From the NCBI RefSeq assembly GCF_049472135.1, contig NZ_JBMOVV010000002.1, forward strand, positions 62,001 through 126,000: a DNA stretch of 64,000 nucleotides, written 5' to 3'. The notes beneath the pieces were generated by a model. That model did not search any database. It had not been told where the DNA came from and saw only the letters and a list, made by a program, of their open reading frames with translations. Both the position numbers and the translations under genes were made by a program. This document shows, in pieces, positions 54,797-63,520 of this stretch. The stretch comes from Arcobacter_B sp049472135. Lineage in GTDB: Bacteria > Campylobacterota > Campylobacteria > Campylobacterales > Arcobacteraceae. Position 1 is the stretch's first letter, and every line of letters starts with the position of its first letter.

Positions 54797-55426
54797 TTAT
54801 CTAACTACTTCTGTAGTTCCAAAATCATTAAAATAAATTATAAACATCCCATCAGCATTAGTACCACCATCTCCATTAGCTGCAGGTGTTCTAGCTGCAA
54901 TACCAGTAGCATTAGCAGGTAAAGCTCCTGCATTTGCAGATGTTGCAGTTCTATCAATAGTTGCAATTGAATCTAAGTCATTAGCAATTTGTGCTTCTAA
55001 AAAACCTGCATTCGCTGCTAAAGTACCATTTGATAAATCAACAAATATTCCAGGTATTGCACCTTGTACATCATTAACCATTGTTATTTGTAAAGAGTTA
55101 TCAGCACCAAAAGATATAGCTTGATATATAGTAGCTGTATCTACTTGACCGTCTACATCTAACTGCTCATTAATTTGTTCTGGAAAATAAGCAAACTCAG
55201 CTAAACCTTCTAAAGTTGTTACGGCTTCTGTATTTGCATTTGCAGCAGATTCAATGTGCTCTGATCTAGCAGCTAACTTAAGCCCATTCTTAATATTATT
55301 GATTTCTGTAATTACACTTGTCTTTTGAGCAATACCCTCAATCTTATCACCAGTTCCTCCAAATGTTTGGAACATATAAATCATAGCTCCAACTACTACT
55401 ATTACCATTGCTATCAGTTGTGGCAT
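54797..55426 (-). CDS. Pilin-like protein 2, candidate major subunit
   Basis: 209 residues. An N-terminal hydrophobic helix (L-I-A-M-V-I-V-V-V-G-A-M-I-Y-M-F) runs into an amphipathic helix (I-T-E-I-N-N-I-K-N-G-L-K-L-A-A-R), as in type IVb pilins, followed by a small, Ala/Gly-rich, Cys-poor domain. No canonical leader is present: an in-frame stop lies 8 codons before the ATG, and AAAGGA fits this start. If a pilin, it is processed at the first residues or not at all. Separate 63-base gap and higher Ala content than neighbours fit a highly expressed subunit. Confidence 0.6.
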   Translation of the reverse strand: MPQLIAMVIVVVGAMIYMFQTFGGTGDKIEGIAQKTSVITEINNIKNGLKLAARSEHIESAANANTEAVTTLEGLAEFAYFPEQINEQLDVDGQVDTATIYQAISFGADNSLQITMVNDVQGAIPGIFVDLSNGTLAANAGFLEAQIANDLDSIATIDRTATSANAGALPANATGIAARTPAANGDGGTNADGMFIIYFNDFGTTEVVR

Positions 55427-55489
55427 TTCAATCCTTTCTGTTTTTAATTAAATTCGTCATAATACCTACCTACCGCCCGTTACTTAAAA

Positions 55490-56029
55490 CTATTTATAAA
55501 CTATACACACCAAGAAGCCATCACTATTTGTACCTGAACCTGTAAATTCAATATTTGTTGCATCATATGTTTTTTTTTCATAATCAACTTTTCCAAATAA
55601 AGCTTTTTCGCAAAACTCTCTTCCTACAAAACTCTCTGAAAATCTTGCTTTACTCATTAGAGAAGCATTACCACTCATATTTACCATAAGTGAATATGAG
55701 TTATTTTCATCATCTTTTGTTGGAATTATTTGCCATATAACATCTTCCTTATTTGGATGCTTAAGAGTTGTTGACATACCTCCTGCATCAGCTGGAGTTA
55801 AATCACTCCCTTCAAGTAAAATACCTTTATCCTCTAAAAACTCAAAGTTTATAGAAGATAGGCTCTCCCCTGCTTGGATAGCTGTGTTTACATAAGAGTC
55901 CACTAACTCAAACATCACTCTCATCTCTTCAAGTTCCGCTTTTATAGTAGAATCATCTGCCTCGTACCGTGTAAGTATAATAATCATAGCCGAGGTTACA
56001 GCAATAATTGATGCTACAAAATAAGCCAT
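55490..56029 (-). CDS. Pilin-like protein 1, first gene of the operon
   Basis: 179 residues. A hydrophobic N-terminal helix (V-A-S-I-I-A-V-T-S-A-M-I-I-I-L) then R-x-E-A-D-D-S-T-I-K-A-E-L-E-E-M-R helix and a globular part with two Cys (E-F-C-E-K, L-V-C-I-V-Y-K) placed as the pilin disulfide near the C-terminus. No canonical prepilin leader. AGGGG precedes the ATG. First of the 14-gene minus run. Confidence 0.6.
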   Translation of the reverse strand: MAYFVASIIAVTSAMIIILTRYEADDSTIKAELEEMRVMFELVDSYVNTAIQAGESLSSINFEFLEDKGILLEGSDLTPADAGGMSTTLKHPNKEDVIWQIIPTKDDENNSYSLMVNMSGNASLMSKARFSESFVGREFCEKALFGKVDYEKKTYDATNIEFTGSGTNSDGFLVCIVYK

Positions 56030-56323
56030 GAAATTCCCCTACTTACTTAACTTTTTGTTATATCACATTATACTACAATTTTTTTTAAAAATATACTTAT
56101 AAATGTAAAAAAGTGACACTTTCAATAATATTAAAAAATTATTAATTTTTTTAAACATCATGTAAGTTCCAATATATGATGATATATACATAATTATTAC
56201 ATTATTAGCCTTTTCTTAAATTTAAATAAATTTCTACTATAGTGTTATAAAAAACTGTTATACTTGGTTATTTATTATTATTTTTATGATAGAATTTATT
56301 AATATATTTAAAAAGCCTAGAAA
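56030..56323. promoter_or_regulatory. Divergent control region between the pilus-like operon and the GGDEF gene
   Basis: 294 bases, extremely AT-rich, no gene. It must hold promoters for both directions. No sigma-54 GG/GC pair or sigma-28 box was found with confidence. A direct short motif ACTGTTATACTT near 56249 is all that stands out. Confidence 0.5.
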
Positions 56324-57574
56324 ATGAGTATTCAAATAAAATCAAATGAAGTTAAAATCTTATTTATTAAAAAAGATAAAAAAAATAAAAGTAAAATAGA
56401 TGATATCTTGCACTCTTTTTATTCTAAAATAATTTTTCAGAATCAAGAAACGACTGATTTTAATGGCGATATAATCATACTTGACAAAGATGAATTTGAT
56501 ACTGACATCTTCACTTACATTAAAAATATTAAAAGAATAAATCCTTATAAAGTCGTTATTATTCTTACAGAAAATTTTGAAAATGAGTTTATTTATGAAT
56601 CCCTAAATCATGATATTGATTCTATAATCAAAAAGAATGACACTAAAAAACTATTAAAAGACTTAGAATATTTTAAAAACAAAGTTTTATTAAGAAATAA
56701 AAATATTAAAAAAAGAGTTACTTTAGAAAATATTTTAAATACACAATCTGCATTAGTTTTATTAACTGACTTTAGAACTATAAATTTTTGTTCAAAATCA
56801 TTTTTGAGATTTTTTAATATCAATGATAAAGATGAATTATTTGAAAGATATGAAAATATAAGTGATATTTTTATTCCTCACAAAGATTATATCCATGGTT
56901 CAAATGGTGAGATTATTGCAAAGTACAAAAACTCAAAAGCTGCACAAAAAGTTGTACTTCTTTTATCAAAAGATTTTAATCCAAAGGCTTTTCATATTAC
57001 GATTGATAAAATAAAAGAGAGTGATTTATATATTATTACTCTTTCAAACATAAGTATCATGCAAGAAAAAAGCATAAAGATAACTCATAAAGCATATATT
57101 GATATGCTAACAGGTGTTTATAATAGAAATAAATTTGAAGAAATTTTTCAATATGAACATAAACAGTTTATTAGATACAAAGAGATATTTTCAATTTGTA
57201 TTTTAGATATCGACCACTTTAAAAGGTTTAATGATACACACGGGCATTTGATTGGAGATGAAGTATTAAAATTATTAGCTCAAACAGTTAACTCAAACAT
57301 CAGAAAAGCAGATACTTTTGCTAGATGGGGCGGAGAAGAGTTTGTAATCTTAATGCCAAAAACAACAATAAATGAAGCTCATATTTTATGTGAAAAATTA
57401 AGAGAATGTGTTGAAAATATATGCCACGTAACCGCAGGAAAAATAACATCTAGTTTTGGTGTTACTCAAATAGAAGAAGAGGACACTATGAACAAAGCTT
57501 TAAAAAGATGTGATATAGCTCTTTATAATGCAAAAGCTGCAGGAAGAAACAAAGTATTTACACAAATTTCTTAA
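56324..57574 (+). CDS. Diguanylate cyclase with receiver-like and PAS-like domains
   Basis: 416 residues. The first ~110 look like a receiver fold lacking the usual acidic start, then a PAS-like domain (~120-245) and a GGDEF domain (~250-415) with D-x-D-H-F-K-R-F-N-D and the active G-G-E-E-F at 336-340. It makes c-di-GMP from two GTP. The I-site R-x-x-D is present as R-K-A-D. Divergent from the pilus-like operon. Confidence 0.92.
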   Translation: MSIQIKSNEVKILFIKKDKKNKSKIDDILHSFYSKIIFQNQETTDFNGDIIILDKDEFDTDIFTYIKNIKRINPYKVVIILTENFENEFIYESLNHDIDSIIKKNDTKKLLKDLEYFKNKVLLRNKNIKKRVTLENILNTQSALVLLTDFRTINFCSKSFLRFFNINDKDELFERYENISDIFIPHKDYIHGSNGEIIAKYKNSKAAQKVVLLLSKDFNPKAFHITIDKIKESDLYIITLSNISIMQEKSIKITHKAYIDMLTGVYNRNKFEEIFQYEHKQFIRYKEIFSICILDIDHFKRFNDTHGHLIGDEVLKLLAQTVNSNIRKADTFARWGGEEFVILMPKTTINEAHILCEKLRECVENICHVTAGKITSSFGVTQIEEEDTMNKALKRCDIALYNAKAAGRNKVFTQIS

Positions 57575-57655
57575 CTTATAATAAATAATTATATTAAAAT
57601 ACTTTTTTGATACTATTTATCTATATAATAAAAGTATATAAAACTAAGGGTTCAT

Positions 57656-59887
57656 ATGAGTAAAATTAGCTATAAATTTTCATTTATATTTATTTATTTC
57701 GTTGTTGTAACTATCTCTTTCTTTATACTATTTCTCATAATTGATAACAATAAACTTACGAATATTCATGAAGTATCATCAAACAAGTTTTATGAAGAGT
57801 TTGATGAAAAAAATAAGAAAATAGAAAACTTTATAAATATGTATAAAAACTCTTTAAGTTCTTTATCTCAAAATAAACTATTTTTAGATTATGTCAAAAA
57901 TAATAAAAATGAAGCCTATGTAAATGACTTATTTAAATCTTATATAAAAGTCTTATCTGATGTTTTTCAAATAAGATATTTGGATAATAAAGGAAATGAA
58001 AGAATCAGAGTTGAAAAGCTTTTAAATGAAAACCTTTCAGAAATCATAATTCAACCAAAAGAGAGACTTCAAAACAAAGCTTCTAATTCTTACTTTCAAA
58101 GATTTATACAACTAGATGAAGAACAAATTGGTTTATCATTTATAAACTTAAACAAAGAGTTTGGAAAAGTTGATAAAAATAAAACAATTACACTTAGAAT
58201 TGCAACAACTGTATTTTCAAAAGAAAATAAAAAAGAAGGTGTGTTAATTTTAAATATAGATTTAAAAAACTTTTTTGATAGATTAAAGAACTCATCTTTA
58301 TATGACATTATGCTTATTGATAATCAAGGGAAGTTTTTACTTCATTATGAAGATAGAAGAGGAATTAGAACTGCAAGTTTTCATAGCTTTACAATTTATA
58401 ATGAATTTGGTAAAAATGCAGCCAAAAAACTTCTAAATAACACAGCTTTTATCAATGATGATATATTTAGTAAACATGTTTATCTATCAAATGAAGAGCA
58501 AAATGTTAAACTTATTTTAAAAACAAAATTTAATGAATTAGTAGACGAACAAAGAGATAATGAAATCTTGATTTATGTATTTATTATATTCTTGGTTCTA
58601 CTTTTTTTACCTGTAACTTTATACTTTTCAAGAAAGCCTGAAAGTCTTAGAAATCAGATAAACCTTCAAAATATTACTGATCCTATTACAAAACTACCAA
58701 ATAGAGAGTTTTTGATAAATGACTTGAAGAGTTCTTATTATAATGACTGTATTTTAGTATTAATCAATATTGACAATTATCAAAAGATACAAAATATTTA
58801 TGGTTATAAAATAGCTGATAAAATAGTAGTAAAATGTTCTATATTTCTTAAAAACTATGTTAAAAAGAGTAATACTTTTAGGCTTTATAAATTATCAAAA
58901 AATCAATTTGGACTTCTTTTTAGACCAATGCAATTTGAATATTTAAATGATACTTTAAAGCAACTACAAAATGAGATAGAAAACAACTATGTAGACTTTG
59001 AATTACTAATTTCAATAGCAACCAGTTCAAATAAACTAAATAAAAAAGGTTTAGAAAAACTTCAAGAAGCAAGTATAGCCCTTGAAATATGTCATAGCAA
59101 AAAACTTGATATTTGTATTTATGATGAGAATTTATCTAAAGATATTGATTTAAACAAAAAAAATCTGAATATGGTAAAAACTATAAGACATGCTTTAAAA
59201 AATGATGAAGTGATTATTCAGTTTCAACCTATTTATAATAATATAAAAAATAAGATTGATAAATATGAGACATTAGTTAGAATCAAAAAAGATGATAAAT
59301 TAATCTACCCAGGTGAATTTATAAATATTGCAAAAGATATTAAAAAGTATAAAGATTTAACAAAAATTGTTATAGATAAATCTTTTGAGTATTTCAAAGA
59401 TAAAAACTATGAGTTCTCAATAAACCTTACTTTAGAAGATATAAACGATAAAGAGATTACTTCTCATTTGTTTAAACAGATTCAAAACTTTGATGTAAAT
59501 GAAAAACTAGTTATCGAAATAGTTGAGTCAGAAGCTATTGAAAATATGGATGAATTTATGGAGTTTTTAAAAGCTGTAAAATCATATGGTTGTAAAGTTG
59601 CCATTGATGATTTTGGAAGTGGTTACTCAAATTATGAGTATATTATGAAACTTAGTGAATATATAGATTATGTAAAACTTGATGGTTCACTAATAAAAAC
59701 TGTGCATAAAGACCCTAAAGTTCATGTTTTAGTAGGAAGTATTAAATTTATCTGTGATACTTTACAAATAAAACTTATCGCTGAATATGTTGAAAATTTA
59801 GAACTTTTTGAGTATGTAAAATCTATGGGTATTGATTATTCACAAGGTTACTATATTGGAAAATCAAAAGATGAAATTGAAGATTAA
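57656..59887 (+). CDS. Membrane c-di-GMP phosphodiesterase with degenerate GGDEF
   Basis: 743 residues. Two membrane helices (~7-29 and ~296-318) enclose a periplasmic dCACHE-like sensor. A GGDEF domain (~340-495) has S-K-N-Q-F where G-G-D-E-F should be, so it is probably inactive. The EAL domain (~510-740) reads E-T-L (Glu538), D-D-F-G-S-G-Y-S-N (Asp651-652), K-L-D-G-S-L and A-E-Y-V-E, so metal and catalytic residues appear kept. It likely hydrolyses c-di-GMP in response to an outside signal. Confidence 0.9.
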   Translation: MSKISYKFSFIFIYFVVVTISFFILFLIIDNNKLTNIHEVSSNKFYEEFDEKNKKIENFINMYKNSLSSLSQNKLFLDYVKNNKNEAYVNDLFKSYIKVLSDVFQIRYLDNKGNERIRVEKLLNENLSEIIIQPKERLQNKASNSYFQRFIQLDEEQIGLSFINLNKEFGKVDKNKTITLRIATTVFSKENKKEGVLILNIDLKNFFDRLKNSSLYDIMLIDNQGKFLLHYEDRRGIRTASFHSFTIYNEFGKNAAKKLLNNTAFINDDIFSKHVYLSNEEQNVKLILKTKFNELVDEQRDNEILIYVFIIFLVLLFLPVTLYFSRKPESLRNQINLQNITDPITKLPNREFLINDLKSSYYNDCILVLINIDNYQKIQNIYGYKIADKIVVKCSIFLKNYVKKSNTFRLYKLSKNQFGLLFRPMQFEYLNDTLKQLQNEIENNYVDFELLISIATSSNKLNKKGLEKLQEASIALEICHSKKLDICIYDENLSKDIDLNKKNLNMVKTIRHALKNDEVIIQFQPIYNNIKNKIDKYETLVRIKKDDKLIYPGEFINIAKDIKKYKDLTKIVIDKSFEYFKDKNYEFSINLTLEDINDKEITSHLFKQIQNFDVNEKLVIEIVESEAIENMDEFMEFLKAVKSYGCKVAIDDFGSGYSNYEYIMKLSEYIDYVKLDGSLIKTVHKDPKVHVLVGSIKFICDTLQIKLIAEYVENLELFEYVKSMGIDYSQGYYIGKSKDEIED

Positions 59888-59937
59888 CTTTTGATTAAAT
59901 AATTTATACTATTATAGAGTAAATAAAAGGATTTTTC

Positions 59938-60570
59938 ATGTTTGCAATTTATAATAGTGGAAGTGTAGGTTTTAGAAGTACTGCTGACAATCTTTATGAA
60001 CTAAAAAATACAGATGCACCTGCAGAAGCTAGACTAAAGCCTGATGATGATACTTTATTTCAAGAGTATATGGACTCAAAAAACAAAAAGCAAGGCTCTA
60101 ATTCACATGCAATAAACAGCTATAAAAAAATGGCTAATATTGATACAAATGAACCTATTTACCATGTGGGTGATATCATGACTGAAAACTGTGTATTTGT
60201 AAAAAGTACTGCCACTTTAAAAGAAGCCTACGAAATTCTAAAAAAGAATAGAGTAAGTCAAATTCCAGTTGTACATGAAAATAAAAAAATATATGGTCTT
60301 ATAAATAAAAAAATCATCCTAAATGAGATTATGGATGATATTGATAATTCAAGACTTGTTATTCAAAAATATGTAAAAGACATACAAGCAAGTGAGTTAA
60401 TAACAACAGATCCTATTTCTGATATAAGAAGAGTTGCAAAAGTAATGATAGACTTTAGACTTGATGCAATTCCCGTAGTAAATGAAGAAGATGTTTTAGT
60501 TGGTATTGTTTCAAAAACGGATATTATTAAAGCAGTTTCCAATATCCCATCCTTACAGCTTTGGGGTTAA
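59938..60570 (+). CDS. CBS-domain pair protein
   Basis: 210 residues. About 75 residues of unassigned N-terminus, then two CBS motifs (~80-135, starting V-G-D-I-M-T-E-N-C-V; ~150-205). CBS pairs bind adenosyl ligands and regulate. It lies after the EAL gene (50-base gap), and may share its transcript. Target unknown. Confidence 0.85.
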   Translation: MFAIYNSGSVGFRSTADNLYELKNTDAPAEARLKPDDDTLFQEYMDSKNKKQGSNSHAINSYKKMANIDTNEPIYHVGDIMTENCVFVKSTATLKEAYEILKKNRVSQIPVVHENKKIYGLINKKIILNEIMDDIDNSRLVIQKYVKDIQASELITTDPISDIRRVAKVMIDFRLDAIPVVNEEDVLVGIVSKTDIIKAVSNIPSLQLWG

Positions 60571-60642
60571 ATAACTTTAAAAACTCTTTTTTGATACACT
60601 ATTGGTACATTTTTATAATATAATAAAAATAAAAGGCATATC

Positions 60643-61425
60643 ATGAAAAAGTTACTTCTTCTTACAGCTTGTGCATCATTTGCTCTTGCTCAGCAACTAA
60701 CATTGGGTGTAGTTCCACAACAAAGCCCCTTAAAACTTTTTAACAAATGGGTTAAAGTTACAAAATATCTTGAAGATACTACTGGTATTAAAATTGTTTT
60801 TAAAACTGAAAGATCTATACCTCAGTTTGAAAAAGAGCTTTATGCAGGTAAGTATGATATTTCCTATATGAACCCTTATCATTTTATTGTGGCAAAAAAA
60901 GAACAAAACTATGAGGCTTTCACAAGAGCAAATAAAAATATCGTAGGAATTTTACTTGCAAAAGAAGAAAAGATTGATTTTACTAAAGAGAACTTAGAAG
61001 GTAAAACTTTTTTATTCCCTGCACCAAATGCTTTTGCAGCAACACTACTTACAAAATTTGAGTTAAAAGAAAAATTCAATTTTGATATTGATAAACAAGG
61101 TAAAGTTTTATATGTAAATTCACATGATTCAGTTTATAAAGGTATCTCAAGAGATATTGGTTATATAGGTGGTGGAATTATTAGAACATATAATAACTTC
61201 CAAGCAACACAAGATAAAAAGAATTTACATATTGTTTATAAAACAAATGCTTATCCAAGTCACCCAATAGCAGCACACCCAAGAGTAGATAAAGAGACTG
61301 TAAAGAAACTTCAAGATGCCTTTTTAAATATGCCTGAAGATATCAAAAAAACTCTAAGTATAAAAAAGTTTAAAGTAACAAATAGTGAAGAGTTTAAAGT
61401 TATTGAAAATATTGGTGTAAAGTAG
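60643..61425 (+). CDS. PhnD-like periplasmic binding protein
   Basis: 260 residues. Signal peptide MKKLLLLTACASFALA with likely cleavage before Q-Q; L-T-A-C at 7-10 could also be read as a lipobox. The PhnD/phosphonate-binding fold follows: L-G-V-V-P-Q-Q-S-P, Y-D-I-S-Y-M-N-P-Y-H, F-P-A-P-N-A-F-A-A. No ABC permease or ATPase adjoins. It is followed 3 bases later by a hybrid kinase, so it is probably a sensor partner rather than an uptake protein. Confidence 0.85.
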   Translation: MKKLLLLTACASFALAQQLTLGVVPQQSPLKLFNKWVKVTKYLEDTTGIKIVFKTERSIPQFEKELYAGKYDISYMNPYHFIVAKKEQNYEAFTRANKNIVGILLAKEEKIDFTKENLEGKTFLFPAPNAFAATLLTKFELKEKFNFDIDKQGKVLYVNSHDSVYKGISRDIGYIGGGIIRTYNNFQATQDKKNLHIVYKTNAYPSHPIAAHPRVDKETVKKLQDAFLNMPEDIKKTLSIKKFKVTNSEEFKVIENIGVK

Positions 61426-61428
61426 TAA

Positions 61429-63249
61429 ATGTCATTTAAATATAGGTTCATTTTATCTTTTGTTTTACTTGAGATATTTTTTATTATTTTAATTGTTTCA
61501 GTAAACTTTATAGCTATAAGTAGCTCTTCTAAAAAACTAACTGAAGAGAAAATCACATCTAATGAAAAGTTTTTAAAAGAGCTTCTTAGTGTACCTATTA
61601 CTATTTACGATTTAGCCACACTTGATAACCTTGTGCAAAAGACTTATGAAACTGACTATATAAACTCTATAGTTGTTCTTGATGCACAAGATAAAGTTTT
61701 ATCGCAAAAATATGACTTTAAATACGAAAAGCTTGATGACTTTTTGAAAATAAAAACGAATAGAAGTATAAATTTCAATACAAATAGTTATGAAACCAGA
61801 TATGTTAAAGTGTATCAAGATGAACTATTTTTAGGCTCAATTTATTTGGTTTTTGATACATCTGAAAATACAAACTTCATTGAAGACAATAAGCAAAAAA
61901 CTATTTTGATAGTTCTAATAGAAATCTTAATTTCAACATTGTTAGCATACCTAATAGGAACAAGACTTACTAAAATACTTACAAAACTAGCTTCAGTTGC
62001 AAAAGATATTGGAGAAGAAAAATCTGTCTCAATCCCATATCAAAATAACAAAGATGAGATAGGAATACTAAGTAAATCTTTAAATAAAATGAAGAATGAT
62101 TTAAAGAAAAGAAACAATGAACTGAAAAAAGCAAATAAAGCAAAAGACACTTTTCTTGCAAATATGTCACATGAGATTAGAACACCCTTAAATGCAATCA
62201 TTGGATTTTCAACTATTTTAAAAGAGTCGAATATGCCATTAGAGCAGAAAAAACAAGCAACTATTATTTCAAAAAGTGCAAACTCTTTACTTCATATAAT
62301 AAATGAGATTTTAGACTTCTCAAAAATAGAGAGTGGAAAAATGCCATTTACTTTAGAGTCTAATAACTTTTATGAGCTTTGCAATCAACTGCAAACTCTT
62401 TTTGAAGGGCAAGCTTCTCAAAAAAATCTTACAATGAATTTTGAATTTGATAGAAATATACCTTCACATTTGATATTTGATAAAACACGGTTACAGCAAG
62501 TTATCTCAAATCTTTTATCAAATGCTGTAAAGTTCTCTAAAAATGATGGAAATATCTATTTTAAAACTACTCTTATAGAAAAAAACAATGATGAAGCAAA
62601 AATAAAAATAGAAGTAAAAGATAATGGTATTGGTATTCCAAAAGATAAACAAAAACAAATCTTTAAACCTTTTTTACAAGCAGACCAAAGTATCTCAAAA
62701 GAGTATGGTGGGACAGGATTAGGGCTAGCTATTATTTCAAAAATACTAGAACATATGAACTCATCAATTATACTTGAAAGTAAAGAGAATCATGGTAGTA
62801 GTTTTAGTTTTGAATTAAGTCTAAAAATATGTGATAAAAATACAAAACTTGAAAAAGAAAAAATAGAACAAATGCCTATAAATACAGAAAATAAAAAAGT
62901 ATTAGTAGCAGAAGATAACGAAATAAATCAAGAACTTATCAAAGCAATTTTTGCTGAACTAAACTTAGATGCAGACTTTGCAAACAATGGATTAGAAGCA
63001 ATAGAATTATTTAACGAAAATAGCTACAACTTAATCTTTATGGATATTAATATGCCTATTTGTGGTGGAATTGAAGCATGTGAGAAGATAAGAGAATTAG
63101 ATAAAAAAATACCAATCATTGCCCTTACTGCAAATGCAATAAAAGGTGATAAAGAGAAGTTTTTAAAAGTAGGAATGAATAAACATCTTACAAAACCAAT
63201 AAACTTTGACAAATTAAAAGAAGTTCTTAGGAAATATCTAAATAAATAA
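61429..63249 (+). CDS. Hybrid sensor histidine kinase
   Basis: 606 residues. Membrane helices at ~8-30 and ~158-178 bound a ~125-residue periplasmic domain. HAMP (~180-230), HisKA with phospho-His248 in S-H-E-I-R-T-P-L-N-A, HATPase (N-L-L-S-N-A, D-N-G-I-G-I-P, G-G-T-G-L-G-L) and a receiver with phospho-Asp539 (F-M-D-I-N-M-P). No output domain and no separate regulator in the window. Coupled to the PhnD-like protein, which may present the signal to it. Confidence 0.93.
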   Translation: MSFKYRFILSFVLLEIFFIILIVSVNFIAISSSSKKLTEEKITSNEKFLKELLSVPITIYDLATLDNLVQKTYETDYINSIVVLDAQDKVLSQKYDFKYEKLDDFLKIKTNRSINFNTNSYETRYVKVYQDELFLGSIYLVFDTSENTNFIEDNKQKTILIVLIEILISTLLAYLIGTRLTKILTKLASVAKDIGEEKSVSIPYQNNKDEIGILSKSLNKMKNDLKKRNNELKKANKAKDTFLANMSHEIRTPLNAIIGFSTILKESNMPLEQKKQATIISKSANSLLHIINEILDFSKIESGKMPFTLESNNFYELCNQLQTLFEGQASQKNLTMNFEFDRNIPSHLIFDKTRLQQVISNLLSNAVKFSKNDGNIYFKTTLIEKNNDEAKIKIEVKDNGIGIPKDKQKQIFKPFLQADQSISKEYGGTGLGLAIISKILEHMNSSIILESKENHGSSFSFELSLKICDKNTKLEKEKIEQMPINTENKKVLVAEDNEINQELIKAIFAELNLDADFANNGLEAIELFNENSYNLIFMDINMPICGGIEACEKIRELDKKIPIIALTANAIKGDKEKFLKVGMNKHLTKPINFDKLKEVLRKYLNK

Positions 63250-63250
63250 A

Positions 63251-63296
63251 AAAAGCCAGACACAAAAACTTCTCAAAGTAATTGTATCTGGCTTTT
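63251..63296 (+). terminator. Terminator after the hybrid kinase gene
   Basis: AAAAGCCAGA (63251-63260) pairs with TCTGGCTTTT (63287-63296), with three more bases nearly paired inside. The long loop of 20 bases weakens it. Confidence 0.6.
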
Positions 63297-63298
63297 AA

Positions 63299-63317
63299 TG
63301 GCACGCCTAGTAGGATT
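63299..63317 (-). repeat. tRNA 3'-end-like fragment, possible attachment site
   Basis: TGGCACGCCTAGTAGGATT; its complement AATCCTACTAGGCGTGCCA reads as T-stem 3' arm (CCTAC), acceptor 3' strand, discriminator and CCA. The similarity to a tRNA stops there, so no full tRNA is here. Such 19-base remnants are typical of the far end of an integrated element. Confidence 0.4.
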
Positions 63318-63520
63318 ATGTAAAATAAAACATAAATAACCATAAATAAATGCTTTTTGAAATTACAAACTTTTCAATATACTATATATTATAGTTAATA
63401 ATGGAACAATACTGGAACATTCTACGTTAAGTGATATATTATCTAATCTAATCTAATTAGATTATAATTAAATTTATAATATTATATTAGTATTAATGGA
63501 ATATCAAAAGGAAAAATAGA

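Noticed and set aside
63299..63400. Complete tRNA gene
   Set aside because: Only the T-stem 3' arm and acceptor 3' side are present; no anticodon or D arm follows.
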